From positions 186,001 to 250,000 of the forward strand of contig NZ_CP055153.1 of NCBI RefSeq assembly GCF_014075995.1: a DNA stretch of 64,000 nucleotides. Reading direction: 5' to 3'. The position numbers and the translations under genes were made by a program. The DNA comes from Adhaeribacter radiodurans. GTDB taxonomy: Bacteria > Bacteroidota > Bacteroidia > Cytophagales > Hymenobacteraceae. The notes below the pieces were generated by a model. It saw only the letters and a program-made list of their open reading frames with translations. It did no database searches and had not been told where the DNA came from. Positions 10,241 through 20,221 of this stretch are shown here, in pieces; within the stretch, counting starts at the first letter, position 1; the number at the start of each line of letters is the position of its first letter.

Positions 10241-11287
10241 ATGAAAAAAGAAGTCTTTGGTAAAACCCCAGAAGGTACGGAAGTAAATCTGTATACTCTT
10301 ACCAACCAAAATGGTATAACCGTGCAAATTATTAATTACGGTGCTATTATTACCTCCATTATTACTCCTGATAGAAATGGGCAAGCTGGCGATGTAGTAT
10401 TAGGTTTCGATAATTTAAAAGATTACCTGGCGGAGCACCCTTATTTTGGGGCAGTTGCAGGACGATGCGCTAACCGGATTGCCAAAGGTAAATTTACCTT
10501 AAATGGTAAAGAATATACTTTAGCCATAAACAATGGTCCTAATCATTTACACGGCGGTTTAAAAGGGTTTGATAAGAAAGTGTGGGAAGCAACAGAAATA
10601 CCTACGCAAAATGCTTTAAAGCTAACATACACCAGTAAAGACGGGGAAGAAGGTTATCCGGGCAATTTAACGGTTTCCGTTACGTATACTCTTACCAACG
10701 AAAACGAATTAAAGATTGATTACGAAGCTACTACGGATAAAGCTACTCCAATTAACTTAACCAATCATAGTTATTTTAATTTAGCTGCGGGCCAGGCCGA
10801 AGATGTTCTAAACCACGAGGTAGTAATTTATGCTGACCGGTATACCATTGTAGATGAAGATTTAATTCCTACCGGTGAGTTACCTTTAGTAGCAGGTACA
10901 GCCATGGATTTTTCTGTACCACATACCATTGGTTCCCGTATTTCTCAGGTAGCGGGCAATGGTTACGATCATAATTATGTGCTCAATAATAGCCAAAACG
11001 GAAAGTTAGGATTGGCTGCTGTTGTTCATGAACCTCAAACAGATCGGGTAATGGAGGTGTATACCACGCAGCCTGGCGTACAATTTTATTCTGGTAATTT
11101 CTTGAATGGCTCGTTAACCGGCAAAGGTCATGTTTATAAAAAACATTACGGTTTTTGCCTGGAAACACAACACTTCCCCGATTCGCCTAACCAACCTGAG
11201 TTTCCTTCTGCTATTCTAAACCCAGGTGAAACCTTTCAACAATCTACTATTTATAAATTTTCGGTACAAAAGAACAACCTGAAATAA
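10241..11287 (+). CDS. galM: Aldose 1-epimerase (galactose mutarotase)
   Basis: Interconverts alpha and beta anomers of galactose, feeding galactokinase. 348 residues, normal for the family and without a signal peptide. Signatures are AGRCANRIAKG near 73, HLHGGLKGFDKKVW near 100, the catalytic His in TNHSYFNLA near 178, and the catalytic Glu in CLETQHFPDSPN near 307. galK follows after 70 bases on the same strand, so a gal operon is likely. Confidence 0.96.
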   Translation: MKKEVFGKTPEGTEVNLYTLTNQNGITVQIINYGAIITSIITPDRNGQAGDVVLGFDNLKDYLAEHPYFGAVAGRCANRIAKGKFTLNGKEYTLAINNGPNHLHGGLKGFDKKVWEATEIPTQNALKLTYTSKDGEEGYPGNLTVSVTYTLTNENELKIDYEATTDKATPINLTNHSYFNLAAGQAEDVLNHEVVIYADRYTIVDEDLIPTGELPLVAGTAMDFSVPHTIGSRISQVAGNGYDHNYVLNNSQNGKLGLAAVVHEPQTDRVMEVYTTQPGVQFYSGNFLNGSLTGKGHVYKKHYGFCLETQHFPDSPNQPEFPSAILNPGETFQQSTIYKFSVQKNNLK

Positions 11288-11357
11288 TGACCTTAAGCAA
11301 GCTTGTTGAAGATTTTTACCGACTTAACTCCATTATAGAATTATTAAAAATAAAGCT

Positions 11358-12506
11358 ATGATCCAAGATATTGTTGCCAGATTTAAAGAACTCTATGGTT
11401 CTCAACCCGTGGTAGTACGCTCACCGGGCCGGGTAAATTTAATTGGCGAGCATACCGATTATAACAACGGCTTTGTATTGCCTGCTGCTATTAATAAAGA
11501 AATATATTTTGCTGTAGCGCCTAATAATACAAATACCTTCCGGGTATATTCTTTCGACTTAAACGAACAAGCAGAATTCAGCCTGGATCAGGTTAAGAAA
11601 TCAGATATTAATTGGGCGAATTACTTGCTGGGTGTAATTGCGCAAATACAAAAAGCCGGGCACCAACTACCGGGGTTTGATGTAGTATTTGGCGGCAATA
11701 TCCCAATAGGGGCAGGCATGTCTTCGTCGGCGGCCATCGAGTGCGGGCTTGGTTATGCTTTAAACCACATTTTTAACCTGAGCATAGAAAAGCTTGATTT
11801 AGTAAAAATGGGACAGAAAGCTGAACATGAGTTTGCCGGAGTAATGAGTGGCATCATGGATCAGTTTGCGAACACTTTCGGAAAGAAGAACCATGTAGTA
11901 AAACTCGATTGCCGATCGTTGGACTATCAATATTATCCTTTCGAGATTTCTGATTACCGTATTGTGCTCTGCGATACCCAGGTAAAACATTCCCTGGCTT
12001 CATCAGAATACAACACGCGGCGTCAGGAATGCGAAGCAGGCGTAGAGTTGTTGCAAAAGTATTACCCCGAGGTGCAAAGTTTACGTGATGCTACCGAAGA
12101 AATGCTGGCCGCCCACGAGCAAGAATTTGATCCGATTATCTATAAACGCTGCCGCTATGTGGTACAGGAAGACAATCGGGTGGAAGCTGCTTGCCACGAT
12201 TTAGAAAAAAACGATTTAGTTGCTTTTGGGCAAAAAATGTATGCTTCGCATCAAGGCTTGCAACACGATTACGAAGTAAGCTGCCCCGAGCTCGATTTTT
12301 TAGCTGATTTAGCCCGTCAGGATGAAGCCGTATTAGGCGCCCGGATGATGGGCGGAGGCTTTGGTGGTTGTACCATTAATTTAGTAAAATTAAGTGGCCT
12401 GGATGCATTCACTCAAAAAATGGCAGAAGCATACCAGCAACAATTTAACATTACCTTAAAAACTTACGTTGCCGAAATTGTAGATGGTACGGGTTTAGTT
12501 GAATAG
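11358..12506 (+). CDS. galK: Galactokinase
   Basis: Phosphorylates galactose at C1 with ATP. 382 residues, typical. The galactokinase signature GRVNLIGEHTDYNNG is at ~24-38, the GHMP phosphate loop PIGAGMSSSAA at ~115-125, and the C-terminal GHMP motif GARMMGGGFGG near 328-338. It is the second gene of the galM-galK-galT set. Its 3' side is followed by repeat DNA before galT. Confidence 0.97.
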   Translation: MIQDIVARFKELYGSQPVVVRSPGRVNLIGEHTDYNNGFVLPAAINKEIYFAVAPNNTNTFRVYSFDLNEQAEFSLDQVKKSDINWANYLLGVIAQIQKAGHQLPGFDVVFGGNIPIGAGMSSSAAIECGLGYALNHIFNLSIEKLDLVKMGQKAEHEFAGVMSGIMDQFANTFGKKNHVVKLDCRSLDYQYYPFEISDYRIVLCDTQVKHSLASSEYNTRRQECEAGVELLQKYYPEVQSLRDATEEMLAAHEQEFDPIIYKRCRYVVQEDNRVEAACHDLEKNDLVAFGQKMYASHQGLQHDYEVSCPELDFLADLARQDEAVLGARMMGGGFGGCTINLVKLSGLDAFTQKMAEAYQQQFNITLKTYVAEIVDGTGLVE

Positions 12507-12989
12507 TTGAAGGGCTACTAGGTTGCATATTACAAGTTGCAGGTTGCAAGTTTGAGGGTTAAAAGTATTAAAAGCTCCCCTCCTTGGCTAAGGAGGGGCT
12601 AGGGGTGGTTGATCAAGCCAGTTGAATAGGCAAGAACGCATCCAAAAACAACTAATTGCCCAAAAACTGGAGTGATTCAACTTCAGCTAAGACTAAGGCT
12701 AGCAACTAAATCAAATAGAAAAGAACGCTTCTCTGCTAGCGGTTTTGAACGGGATGAAGAGAGAACAAAACTTTTAAAAAATTAAATATTAAAATGCCAC
12801 AATCTGAGAATAAAAAGTATTTGAATAAATGAAGGAGTATTAATGGAAAGCACCGCTCCGTTTACCACCCCCAACCCCTCCTAAAACAAGAGGGGAGCAT
12901 TCTTTACATTTACCAGGTAGCATTTACCAATTCAATTACTTAACAAAACCTCTGTGGTCTTTGGACCGTGGACTATCAACTATAGAACT
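12507..12989. repeat. Repeat-filled spacer between galK and galT
   Basis: Contains word-type repeats (GTTGCAGGTTGCAAG at ~12537, CATTTACCA at ~12922). It also holds a pair of C/G-rich inverted repeats at 12574-12608 and 12864-12898 that match each other as reverse complements over about 28 of 35 positions. The 255 bases between them carry no open frame. The arrangement looks like the inverted-repeat frame of the nuclease cassette at 50.8 kb, without its gene. Confidence 0.7.
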
Positions 12990-14012
12990 ATGGCTTTTGA
13001 TTTAGCAGAACATCCGCACCGAAGATACAATGCCTTAACTGGCGATTGGGTACTGGTATCACCGCACCGGGCTAAAAGGCCGTGGCAAGGACAACAGGAA
13101 GAAGTAGAAAAGGAAACCCGCCCCGAGTACGATCCTACCTGTTATTTATGCCCCGGCAACGAACGGGCAGGAGGCCAGCAAAATCCACCTTATACCGAAA
13201 CGTTTGTGTTTAATAATGATTTCGGAGCCTTGCAGGAAAGTACACCTGCCGGAGGTTTCGAGAAAGGTGGCCTGCTGCAAGCCGAAAGTGAACGGGGTAT
13301 TTGTAAGGTAATCTGCTTTTCTCCGCGCCATGATCTTACCTTGCCCGATATGGAAGTGGCAGATATCCGGAAAGTAGTTGATTTATGGCAGCGCGAGTAT
13401 GAAGAACTGAGTAAGCTCGATTTTATTAATTACGTGCAGATTTTCGAAAACAAAGGCATTATCATGGGCTGTAGCAATCCGCACCCGCATGGGCAAATCT
13501 GGGCGCAAAGTTCTATACCAGTGGAGCCAGCCAAAGAGTTATTGCAACAGCAAAATTACTTTACAAAAAATAACCGCAGTCTGCTGAGTGATTACCTGGC
13601 CATTGAGTTAGAAGAAAAGAAGCGCATTGTAGTAGAAAATGAACACTTTGTGGTATTAGTACCTTTCTGGGCGGTGTGGCCCTTCGAAACTATGATTGTG
13701 AGTAGAAGGCTCTTTGGCAGTTTAAGTCAGATTACCGAAGCCGAAAAAGATGCTTTTGCTGATAGTATTAAAAAGTTAACAGTAATTTACGATAAAGTTT
13801 TCAACATATCGTTCCCGTACTCAGCGGGTATTCATCAAGCCCCAACTGATGGTCAGGAACATCCGGGTTGGCATTTTCACATGCATTTTTACCCACCGCT
13901 ACTGCGCTCGGCTACTATTAAAAAATTTATGGTGGGTTACGAAATGCTCGGCAATCCGCAACGCGATATTACTCCGGAAACCGCCGCCGACCGCTTACGG
14001 GGTTTAGTGTAG
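12990..14012 (+). CDS. galT: Galactose-1-phosphate uridylyltransferase
   Basis: Exchanges UMP between UDP-glucose and galactose 1-phosphate. 340 residues from the ATG at 12990. The frame also opens at a GTG at 12954, but those twelve residues are encoded by intergenic repeat words (GGACCGTGGACTATC), so they are not part of the protein. Signatures: [18 protein letters not shown] at the N-terminus, zinc ligands CYLCPG, and the active-site His in [11 protein letters not shown]. It completes the Leloir set with galM and galK. Confidence 0.95.
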   Translation: MAFDLAEHPHRRYNALTGDWVLVSPHRAKRPWQGQQEEVEKETRPEYDPTCYLCPGNERAGGQQNPPYTETFVFNNDFGALQESTPAGGFEKGGLLQAESERGICKVICFSPRHDLTLPDMEVADIRKVVDLWQREYEELSKLDFINYVQIFENKGIIMGCSNPHPHGQIWAQSSIPVEPAKELLQQQNYFTKNNRSLLSDYLAIELEEKKRIVVENEHFVVLVPFWAVWPFETMIVSRRLFGSLSQITEAEKDAFADSIKKLTVIYDKVFNISFPYSAGIHQAPTDGQEHPGWHFHMHFYPPLLRSATIKKFMVGYEMLGNPQRDITPETAADRLRGLV

Positions 14013-14033
14013 GTAAAACGATTTACTGGAGAG

Positions 14034-14080
14034 ACTGCCAGAAGATATAAGCCCGTTTTTGTGTCTTCTGGCAGTTTTTT
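14034..14080 (+). terminator. Rho-independent terminator of galT
   Basis: ACTGCCAGAAGA and TCTTCTGGCAGT form a perfect 12-bp stem followed by six T, 21 bases after the galT stop. Confidence 0.9.
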
Positions 14081-14163
14081 ATATAAGCTGTTAAATTTAT
14101 TGAGTTAAGTAAAAGGAGCAACAATTAGAGTTCCTGAAAAGCAGTAGCAAATTTCAAAAAATC

Positions 14164-14281
14164 AACCACCTTAACTCCTCCTTCCCCAAGGCAGAGAACT
14201 CTTTTACAATTACCAGTTACCAAGTGCCATTTACCAAGTTTTATTTACAACTTGTAACCTGTAACTTTTCAACTTTCAACC
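14164..14281. repeat. Degenerate C-rich palindrome plus word repeats
   Basis: CCACCTTAACTCCTCCTTCC resembles a decayed copy of the C/G-rich element at 12864. It is followed by TTACCAAGTGCCATTTACC and ACTTTTCAACTTTCAAC words running up to the stop codon of the next gene. Confidence 0.55.
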
Positions 14282-15343
14282 CTAATCAATTAAAACCGTC
14301 CGCTTCTCGGCATTGCTTTGCTGGGCTAACTCAATGAGTTGGATACCTAAAGCAGCTTCTTCGGGTTTTACTTGCAGTTCTTTCCCTAATCGAATAGCCT
14401 CGTAAACGTTTTGGTAAAAAGCCGGGTAGGAGCCGGGCAAAGTTTCAATGGTGCCGGTAAAGTGCAGTCCGTTTAGCTGGGTATTGAGTTTTCCCCAATC
14501 AGCAACTGGTTCTTGTCCCCAGTTTGGACTGGTTAGGGTTTGCCCCGCCTTTAGAGCTTCTTCCTGTGGGTCGATGCCGTATTTATGAAAAGACCCTTCC
14601 GTGCCGTTTAAAATATAACGCGGACCGGGTTCGCGCACCAAATAGCTGGATTTTATGCTTGCTACCAGTTCCGGATAATGTAAGGTAATGTCGTAATAAT
14701 CATCAATCTTGCCGCCGGGCCGTTGGGTGCCCAGATGCGCGGTTATGGCTTGCGGTTTGCCGAATAATACCAAAGCCTGGTCCATCATGTGCGAGCCCAG
14801 GTTATACAATAAACCGGAGCCAGGACCAGTCTCTTCTTTCCAGGTATTGGCTTCTATGTAATTTCGGAAACGGTCATAATGCGCCTCGTAATACACCGGT
14901 TTGCCCAAAAGCTTTTGCGTTACTACTTGATGGATAGTCCGGAAATCGCCGTCCCAGCGCCGGTTCTGAAAAACCGTTAAAATGCAATTTTGCTCTTTGG
15001 ATAGGTTAATCAATTCGTTGGCCTCCTGAGTAGTAACGGTAAAAGGTTTTTCCATTACCACGTGTTTACCCGCCCGTAAAGCCTGTTTTCCCATTTCAAA
15101 ATGCAAGGCATTGGGTGTATTAATTACAACCAGTTCAACGCTGTCGTCCTGAATAAGAGCTTGAAAATCTTTTACTACTGCTACTTCCGGATAGCGACTC
15201 TTCGACTTCTCGCTGCTGCGTTCCAATACTTTGGTAAGTTTAAAATGCGGGTTAGTAGCCAGCAAAGGAGCATGAAAAACCATACCAGACATACCATAAG
15301 AAGCTAAGCCCACCGTGATTGGCGCGTTTTGAGAAGAATTCAT
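14282..15343 (-). CDS. Gfo/Idh/MocA-family NAD(P)-dependent oxidoreductase
   Basis: 353 residues. The N-terminal Rossmann fold starts with VGLASYGMSG (~11-20). The conserved catalytic region of the family reads VVMEKPFTVT (~93), with Lys of EKP. The C-terminal alpha/beta domain includes GSGLLYNLGSHMMDQAL (~175-192), with the conserved His. These enzymes oxidise or reduce sugars and cyclitols; the substrate cannot be read. It converges on galT and has its own promoter. Confidence 0.9.
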   Translation of the reverse strand: MNSSQNAPITVGLASYGMSGMVFHAPLLATNPHFKLTKVLERSSEKSKSRYPEVAVVKDFQALIQDDSVELVVINTPNALHFEMGKQALRAGKHVVMEKPFTVTTQEANELINLSKEQNCILTVFQNRRWDGDFRTIHQVVTQKLLGKPVYYEAHYDRFRNYIEANTWKEETGPGSGLLYNLGSHMMDQALVLFGKPQAITAHLGTQRPGGKIDDYYDITLHYPELVASIKSSYLVREPGPRYILNGTEGSFHKYGIDPQEEALKAGQTLTSPNWGQEPVADWGKLNTQLNGLHFTGTIETLPGSYPAFYQNVYEAIRLGKELQVKPEEAALGIQLIELAQQSNAEKRTVLID

Positions 15344-15374
15344 ATTTTGCTAAGAATAGTTTTACCGGAAAATT

Positions 15375-15404
15375 CAAATATACAAGCAATGCCAGAGGAA
15401 GCAA
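15375..15404 (-). promoter_or_regulatory. Bacteroidota-type promoter for the Gfo/Idh/MocA gene
   Basis: On the minus strand, TTG at 15404-15402, 19 bases, then TATATTTG at 15382-15375. The -7 element ends 31 bases before the ATG. This fits the TTG/TAnnTTTG consensus of this phylum. Confidence 0.7.
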
Positions 15405-15502
15405 TGGATTGTAAAGGTTTCTTGAAAATTGGGTTCTAAAATTATATTGTATACAGCAAATTTGCAGTAGAGAGTACAAACTGCTGAAAGATGTATAAAG
15501 GC

Positions 15503-15536
15503 TAAACCCGGTAAGTTGTAAAGCTTACCGGGTTTA
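15503..15536 (-). terminator. Hairpin after proS
   Basis: TAAACCCGGTAAG and CTTACCGGGTTTA form a perfect stem just downstream of the proS stop. The following T-run is weak on the minus strand, so termination is likely but not certain. Confidence 0.55.
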
Positions 15537-15579
15537 ACTAAATTTAAAAATCCTGATACCTGTGTCTTGTTACCTGTGT

Positions 15580-17055
15580 CTAGTACGCCCGGGCAAAATG
15601 TACACGTCGGGCAGATGGTTTACCGGTTAAAATGCAAGTTCCTTCTTCTGGTTCAGCATTTAAAGCAATGCACCGGATGGTGGCTTTAGTTTCTTCTTTA
15701 ATGCGCTCTTCGGTTTCAGGAGTACCGTCCCAATGAGCTAACACAAAGCCGCCTTTGGTATCGAGTACTTTTTTGAATTCGTCGTAGGTGTCTACTTTAG
15801 TAATATTCTCGGCCCTAAACTGATAAGCTTTCTGGTAAATACTTTCCTGAATGTCGTTTAGTAAATCCGCCACCTGTGCATCCAGGTTGTCGAGCGGTAA
15901 TGTAGTTTTTGTCTTAGTATCCCGGCGGGCAACTTCGGCAACGCCATTTTCTAAGTCGCGCATACCAATTGCAATCCGAACGGGTACCCCTTGTAACTCG
16001 TATTCGGCAAATTTCCATCCGGGTTTCTGCGTATCGCGGGCATCAAATTTCACGGATATGCCCCGGGCTTCTAAAGCTTGTTTAATTTGTTTGGCTTTTT
16101 CTGAGATTTGAGATAATTGGGTTTCGTTGAAAAATACCGGTACAATTACTACTTGCGTAGGAGCAAGTAAGGGAGGCAATACCAAGCCCTCATCGTCGGA
16201 GTGCGCCATAATTAAAGCACCCATCAAACGGGTACTTACCCCCCACGAAGTTCCCCAAACGTATTCTAAACCTCCTTCTTTAGTAGCAAATTTTACATCA
16301 AAAGCTTTTGCAAAATTTTGTCCCAGGAAGTGTGAAGTTCCGGCCTGTAAGGCTTTGCCGTCCTGCATTAAGGCTTCGATGCAATAAGTTTCCAAAGCAC
16401 CAGCAAAACGTTCGTTAGGACTTTTTATACCTCTTACTACCGGTACTGCCATGTATTTTTCAGCAAATTCGGCGTATACTTCCAGCATTTGTTCGGTTTC
16501 AGCAATGGCTTCTTCAGCAGTGGCATGGGCTGTATGACCTTCCTGCCACAGGAATTCAGAAGTACGTAAAAATAACCGGGTACGCATTTCCCAGCGAACT
16601 ACGTTGGCCCATTGGTTTATTAATAATGGTAGGTCTCGGTAAGATTGAATCCAGCCTTTATACGTGTTCCAGATAACCGTTTCGGAAGTAGGGCGCACAA
16701 TCAATTCTTCTTCCAGTTTCGCCTCCGGATCAACAATTACTCCGCTACCATCCTCCGCATTTTTTAAGCGGTAATGCGTAATTACCGCGCACTCTTTCGC
16801 AAAACCTTCTACGTGGCTGGCTTCCTTGCTGAAGAAAGATTTAGGAATAAACAAGGGAAAATAAGCGTTAGTATGTCCCGTTTTTTTGAACATGTCATCC
16901 AGGATGCGCTGCATCTTTTCCCAAATGGCATAACCGTAAGGTTTAATTACCATGCATCCCCGCACTGGTGAATTCTCAGCCAGGCCAGCACGTTTGACTA
17001 ACTCATTGTACCACAGGGAATAATCTTCGCTTCTTTTCGGTAAGCTTTTGCTCAT
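15580..17055 (-). CDS. proS: Prolyl-tRNA synthetase, archaeal/eukaryotic-type short form
   Basis: Charges tRNA-Pro with proline. At 491 residues it is the short form lacking the inserted editing domain of E. coli ProS. It has class II motifs: [15 protein letters not shown] (~32-46), motif 2 with [20 protein letters not shown] (~157-176), and motif 3 with [18 protein letters not shown] (~268-285). An anticodon-binding domain (VVIVPVFF, ~303) and the extra C-terminal zinc-like domain ending in RVHFARAY follow. That C-terminal Tyr is a mark of the archaeal-type enzyme. The 15.5 kb hairpin ends it. Confidence 0.96.
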   Translation of the reverse strand: MSKSLPKRSEDYSLWYNELVKRAGLAENSPVRGCMVIKPYGYAIWEKMQRILDDMFKKTGHTNAYFPLFIPKSFFSKEASHVEGFAKECAVITHYRLKNAEDGSGVIVDPEAKLEEELIVRPTSETVIWNTYKGWIQSYRDLPLLINQWANVVRWEMRTRLFLRTSEFLWQEGHTAHATAEEAIAETEQMLEVYAEFAEKYMAVPVVRGIKSPNERFAGALETYCIEALMQDGKALQAGTSHFLGQNFAKAFDVKFATKEGGLEYVWGTSWGVSTRLMGALIMAHSDDEGLVLPPLLAPTQVVIVPVFFNETQLSQISEKAKQIKQALEARGISVKFDARDTQKPGWKFAEYELQGVPVRIAIGMRDLENGVAEVARRDTKTKTTLPLDNLDAQVADLLNDIQESIYQKAYQFRAENITKVDTYDEFKKVLDTKGGFVLAHWDGTPETEERIKEETKATIRCIALNAEPEEGTCILTGKPSARRVHFARAY

Positions 17056-17229
17056 TTTTTTGTAATTTTCTGTATATTTGTATTGGAAAATTCTTAGTTA
17101 TTTGGTACGGGATTTGACTAATAAAATAATATATCAAATCTGCTCAAAATTACGTTAAATTATAATAAAGCCAACCTCTTAGAAGTGGTTGCTAAAATTT
17201 TATCTTTCAAGAGTTATCGTTATAAGGCC

Positions 17230-18525
17230 ATGAAATACGCAAAAAAAATATCTTTGGTACCCTTAGTAGCCCTCCTTCTGGCAGGCTGTAGCGGTCCTGC
17301 TGCCATTACGTCATCTACAGAAACGGATGATTTGTATTATGCTTCGACGGATAAGACAGTTTATGCCAGTAAACAAACGGTTACAACTTCGGAAAATATA
17401 GCTAGCAATAATTCTGATGCCAATGCCGACGAAGTAGCTAATCCGGAGTATTCTGGTACTACTAAAAATAACAGCAATAGTGATTCGTACAGCGATTACG
17501 ATTACTACTCCGATGATTATACGTATGCTTCGCGTATCCGGCGGTTTAATAGTCCTTACCGGGGTATGTCTTACTACGATTTTGCTTATACTGATCCGTA
17601 TTGGTATGGTTCCAGTTTTTACGCTTACAATCCATTTTACGATCCGTTCTCTTATTCACCAGGCTTCTACCGTCCAGGTTTCTACACTGGCTTGTCTTTA
17701 AACTTAGGCTGGGGTAATTCATTTTATTCGCCATTCTATGGTTATAATAACTTCTATAACCCTTATGGATTTGGTGGAGGTCTTTTCTCTGGCTATCGCA
17801 ATGGTTATTCTAATGGATTTTACAACGGTTTCTATAATGGTTATTACGCTAATGGTGGTAACTATGATCGTTATCCTAATTACCGGTCCCGGAATTATGG
17901 TCCGCGTTCAGAGCGGAGTGTAGTGCCAACTGATCGGAATAACGGAGGCCGGATAGTTCCTAATACTGGTGGTAATCGGGTAATTGATAACCCAGGTGGT
18001 CGGCCAGCACGTATTGTTAGTGGTGGTGGGGCAATTTCTCCTAATACGAATACGGGTGGGGTAAGAACTCCCGATGCAAATGTTACTCCGAATCGTTCGG
18101 TGCGTGGTGCCCGTGTAGTAAGCCCAACAGATGCAGGTATGGTGGTTAGTCCTAACAATGGCCAGCCTGCCCGGGTTAACACTAGTCCTAATAATACCGA
18201 TTTAGGATACCGTCCGTCTACTCGTCCGGTACGTCGTTTTGAAGGTACTATTTCCAATAACAATGGTGCTCCTACTCCGCCTAGTTTCCCGGCAGAAGTT
18301 CAACGTCAAAACAACAACCGGCCACAACGGGTGATTGAATCACAGCCCCGGACTTTTGAAACCCCGCGTTATGAAGCACCACGGCGTGAGCAACGTACTT
18401 ACGAGATATCTTCGCCACAACGTAATGACTCCTGGAGCCAGCCTAGCCGCTCTTCTTCTTTTCCATCAAACAATGGAGGTAACAGCGGTGGAAGTAGTGG
18501 CGGTGGCCGACCTAGAAGAAATTAA
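17230..18525 (+). CDS. Tyr/Asn/Gly-rich outer-surface lipoprotein, function unknown
   Basis: 431 residues from the ATG at 17230; an earlier in-frame start at 17185 adds residues before the lipoprotein signal. Lipobox LLAGCS near Cys22. After an acidic Ser/Asn segment comes a region of ~120 residues with repeated YNPF, FYNG, YNNF and SYYDF motifs, then a low-complexity Arg/Pro/Asn tail ending SGGGRPRRN. Similar Tyr/Gly-rich lipoproteins are common in Bacteroidota but have no assigned role. A TATATTTG -7 element lies at 17073-17080, about 150 bases upstream. The barrel gene follows after 18 bases, so they are probably cotranscribed and may work together at the outer membrane. Confidence 0.8.
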   Translation: MKYAKKISLVPLVALLLAGCSGPAAITSSTETDDLYYASTDKTVYASKQTVTTSENIASNNSDANADEVANPEYSGTTKNNSNSDSYSDYDYYSDDYTYASRIRRFNSPYRGMSYYDFAYTDPYWYGSSFYAYNPFYDPFSYSPGFYRPGFYTGLSLNLGWGNSFYSPFYGYNNFYNPYGFGGGLFSGYRNGYSNGFYNGFYNGYYANGGNYDRYPNYRSRNYGPRSERSVVPTDRNNGGRIVPNTGGNRVIDNPGGRPARIVSGGGAISPNTNTGGVRTPDANVTPNRSVRGARVVSPTDAGMVVSPNNGQPARVNTSPNNTDLGYRPSTRPVRRFEGTISNNNGAPTPPSFPAEVQRQNNNRPQRVIESQPRTFETPRYEAPRREQRTYEISSPQRNDSWSQPSRSSSFPSNNGGNSGGSSGGGRPRRN

Positions 18526-18543
18526 TTTCCTTTAGACTTACAC

Positions 18544-20067
18544 ATGAAAACATATAAATTATTGGTAGCCAGCTTAGTAGTTTTAAGCTGGACAGGGAAG
18601 GTATCGGCTCAAAATGAGGTCGATGCCCTCCGATATTCCCGCCAGGATTTTGGCGGTTCTGCCCGAATTCAGGGTATTGCTGGTGCCCAAACGGCTCTGG
18701 GCGCCGATATTTCTACCTTATCTACTAACCCGGCAGGTTTAGGATTATATCGCCGTTCTGAATTTTCTTTTACACCCGGCATTAGCTTATCTGGTACCGA
18801 AAGCAGCTTAAATGGCCGCAGCAGTTTAACAGACCAGCGTAATATTATTAATATTCCGAGTTTAGGAATAGTATTTACTAAACGCAAATCAGATTCGGAG
18901 GAGAGTGATTGGCGCTCGGGTGCTTTTGGAGTTGGCTTAACCCGCCTGAACAATTTTCAAAATCGATACAGTTACGCCGGGCCAGTTGACCAAACTCAAT
19001 CTTTGGTGCAATCGTTAGGTGAAACGGCTATTGCCAATAATCGCACTGAAGCAAATTTAGACCAGGAGTACGATGACGGTATTTATTCTTTAGAAGGTTT
19101 AGGTTATGCAACGTATCTGATTGGCGTGAATAAAATCCCTACTGAACCCAATAATCCAAATTCGCCTTTACGGGAAGAAATATACGTTGAATCACAGGGG
19201 AATGTAACTCAAAGCGAAACGGTGAGCAGCAAAGGAGCTCAAAACCAATGGGATTTTGCCTATGGTGCCAGCTACCGCGATAAACTTTACTTAGGGGCTT
19301 CAGTAGGTCTTACTACCCTGCGCTATAATCAGAAGCGGATTTACCGCGAAGTGGATGCCGATTCGCAAACCGATTTTCAGGATTTAACCTTAACCGACGA
19401 ATTTACTACTACTGGTTCAGGCGTTAACTTAAAGGTTGGAGTTATTGTGCGACCAATTGATGCTGTTCGCATTGGGGTATCTGTACAGACACCCACATTT
19501 TATACTCTGCGCGACCAGTATACTACTTCTATGTCATCAACTTTTGGTGGTACTACTCCGGGTAACTATGATTTGGCAATGACACCCGGCGATTATGAAT
19601 ATAATTTAATTACTCCCATGCGGGCGAATGGAGGCGTTGCCTATTTTGCGGGTAAGTATGGCTTTATATCGGCTGATGTAGAATACGTAAACTACGGAGG
19701 CGCTCGCTTTGACAGCAATGATGGCGGTGATTCGTTTTCGGATAAGAATGATGTAATTAAAAATACGTATCAGTCTACGCTTAATTTCCGGGTAGGAGGG
19801 GAGTATCGCTACAACATTTTCCGGTTACGGGCTGGTTATGCCTTATACGGCGACCCTTATAAAAACAGCGATTACGACCGTGATAAAAGATACATCACTG
19901 CCGGCGTAGGTATTAAACAAGAAAGCCATTTTTTTGATTTAGCAATAGTAAACGCAAGGTATAATAGTGTGTATTCACCTTATTCTTTAATAGATAATTT
20001 GCAACCTGTAGTTAGTACTAAAAACACAACTAACAGTGTATTATTTACAGTTGGCTTTAATTTCTAA
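18544..20067 (+). CDS. OmpP1/FadL-type outer-membrane beta-barrel protein
   Basis: 507 residues with a signal peptide (cut after KVSAQ). The N-terminal part reads RYSRQDFGGSARIQGIAGAQ and then LSTNPAGLGLYRRSEFSFTP, a conserved pattern of the FadL/TodX-like hydrophobic-substrate transporters of Bacteroidota. The remainder alternates amphipathic strands (YLGASVGLTTLRYNQ, INLKVGV-like, FISADVEYVNYGG, FRLRAGYALYGDP) and ends in LFTVGFNF, whose terminal Phe fits a BAM signal. The ligand is unknown. It lies 18 bases after the lipoprotein gene. Confidence 0.85.
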   Translation: MKTYKLLVASLVVLSWTGKVSAQNEVDALRYSRQDFGGSARIQGIAGAQTALGADISTLSTNPAGLGLYRRSEFSFTPGISLSGTESSLNGRSSLTDQRNIINIPSLGIVFTKRKSDSEESDWRSGAFGVGLTRLNNFQNRYSYAGPVDQTQSLVQSLGETAIANNRTEANLDQEYDDGIYSLEGLGYATYLIGVNKIPTEPNNPNSPLREEIYVESQGNVTQSETVSSKGAQNQWDFAYGASYRDKLYLGASVGLTTLRYNQKRIYREVDADSQTDFQDLTLTDEFTTTGSGVNLKVGVIVRPIDAVRIGVSVQTPTFYTLRDQYTTSMSSTFGGTTPGNYDLAMTPGDYEYNLITPMRANGGVAYFAGKYGFISADVEYVNYGGARFDSNDGGDSFSDKNDVIKNTYQSTLNFRVGGEYRYNIFRLRAGYALYGDPYKNSDYDRDKRYITAGVGIKQESHFFDLAIVNARYNSVYSPYSLIDNLQPVVSTKNTTNSVLFTVGFNF

Positions 20068-20083
20068 GAAAGATTAAAATAAT

Positions 20084-20123
20084 AAAAAAGCGAGCTCTGG
20101 TTTGAACGAGGGTTCGCTTTTTT
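20084..20123. terminator. Bidirectional terminator
   Basis: AAAAAAGCGA and TCGCTTTTTT enclose a 20-base loop between two convergent genes. Confidence 0.75.
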
Positions 20124-20221
20124 ATTGAATAATACGCTCAATTAAATTAACTATTTAGGTTTAAAGCATCTTACTAAGAGCAACACTCAGAATCAACTTG
20201 ATGAAAGCAAATTAGTAAAAT

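Noticed and set aside
10044-10244. 66-codon frame before galM
   Set aside because: Lys/Leu-rich composition expected of AT-rich spacer, no signal or domain, overlaps the galM start.
12574-12608. C/G-rich palindrome as the terminator of galK
   Set aside because: It lacks a T-run and belongs to a repeat family that also occurs away from gene ends, including at both ends of the nuclease gene.
12954-12989. Twelve extra N-terminal residues of GalT from a GTG start
   Set aside because: Encoded by intergenic word repeats that also occur before other genes; the family start matches the ATG at 12990.
17895-18263. 122-codon minus-strand frame inside the Tyr/Asn-rich lipoprotein gene
   Set aside because: Low-complexity antisense of a biased coding sequence; the plus-strand frame has a lipoprotein signal and operon context.
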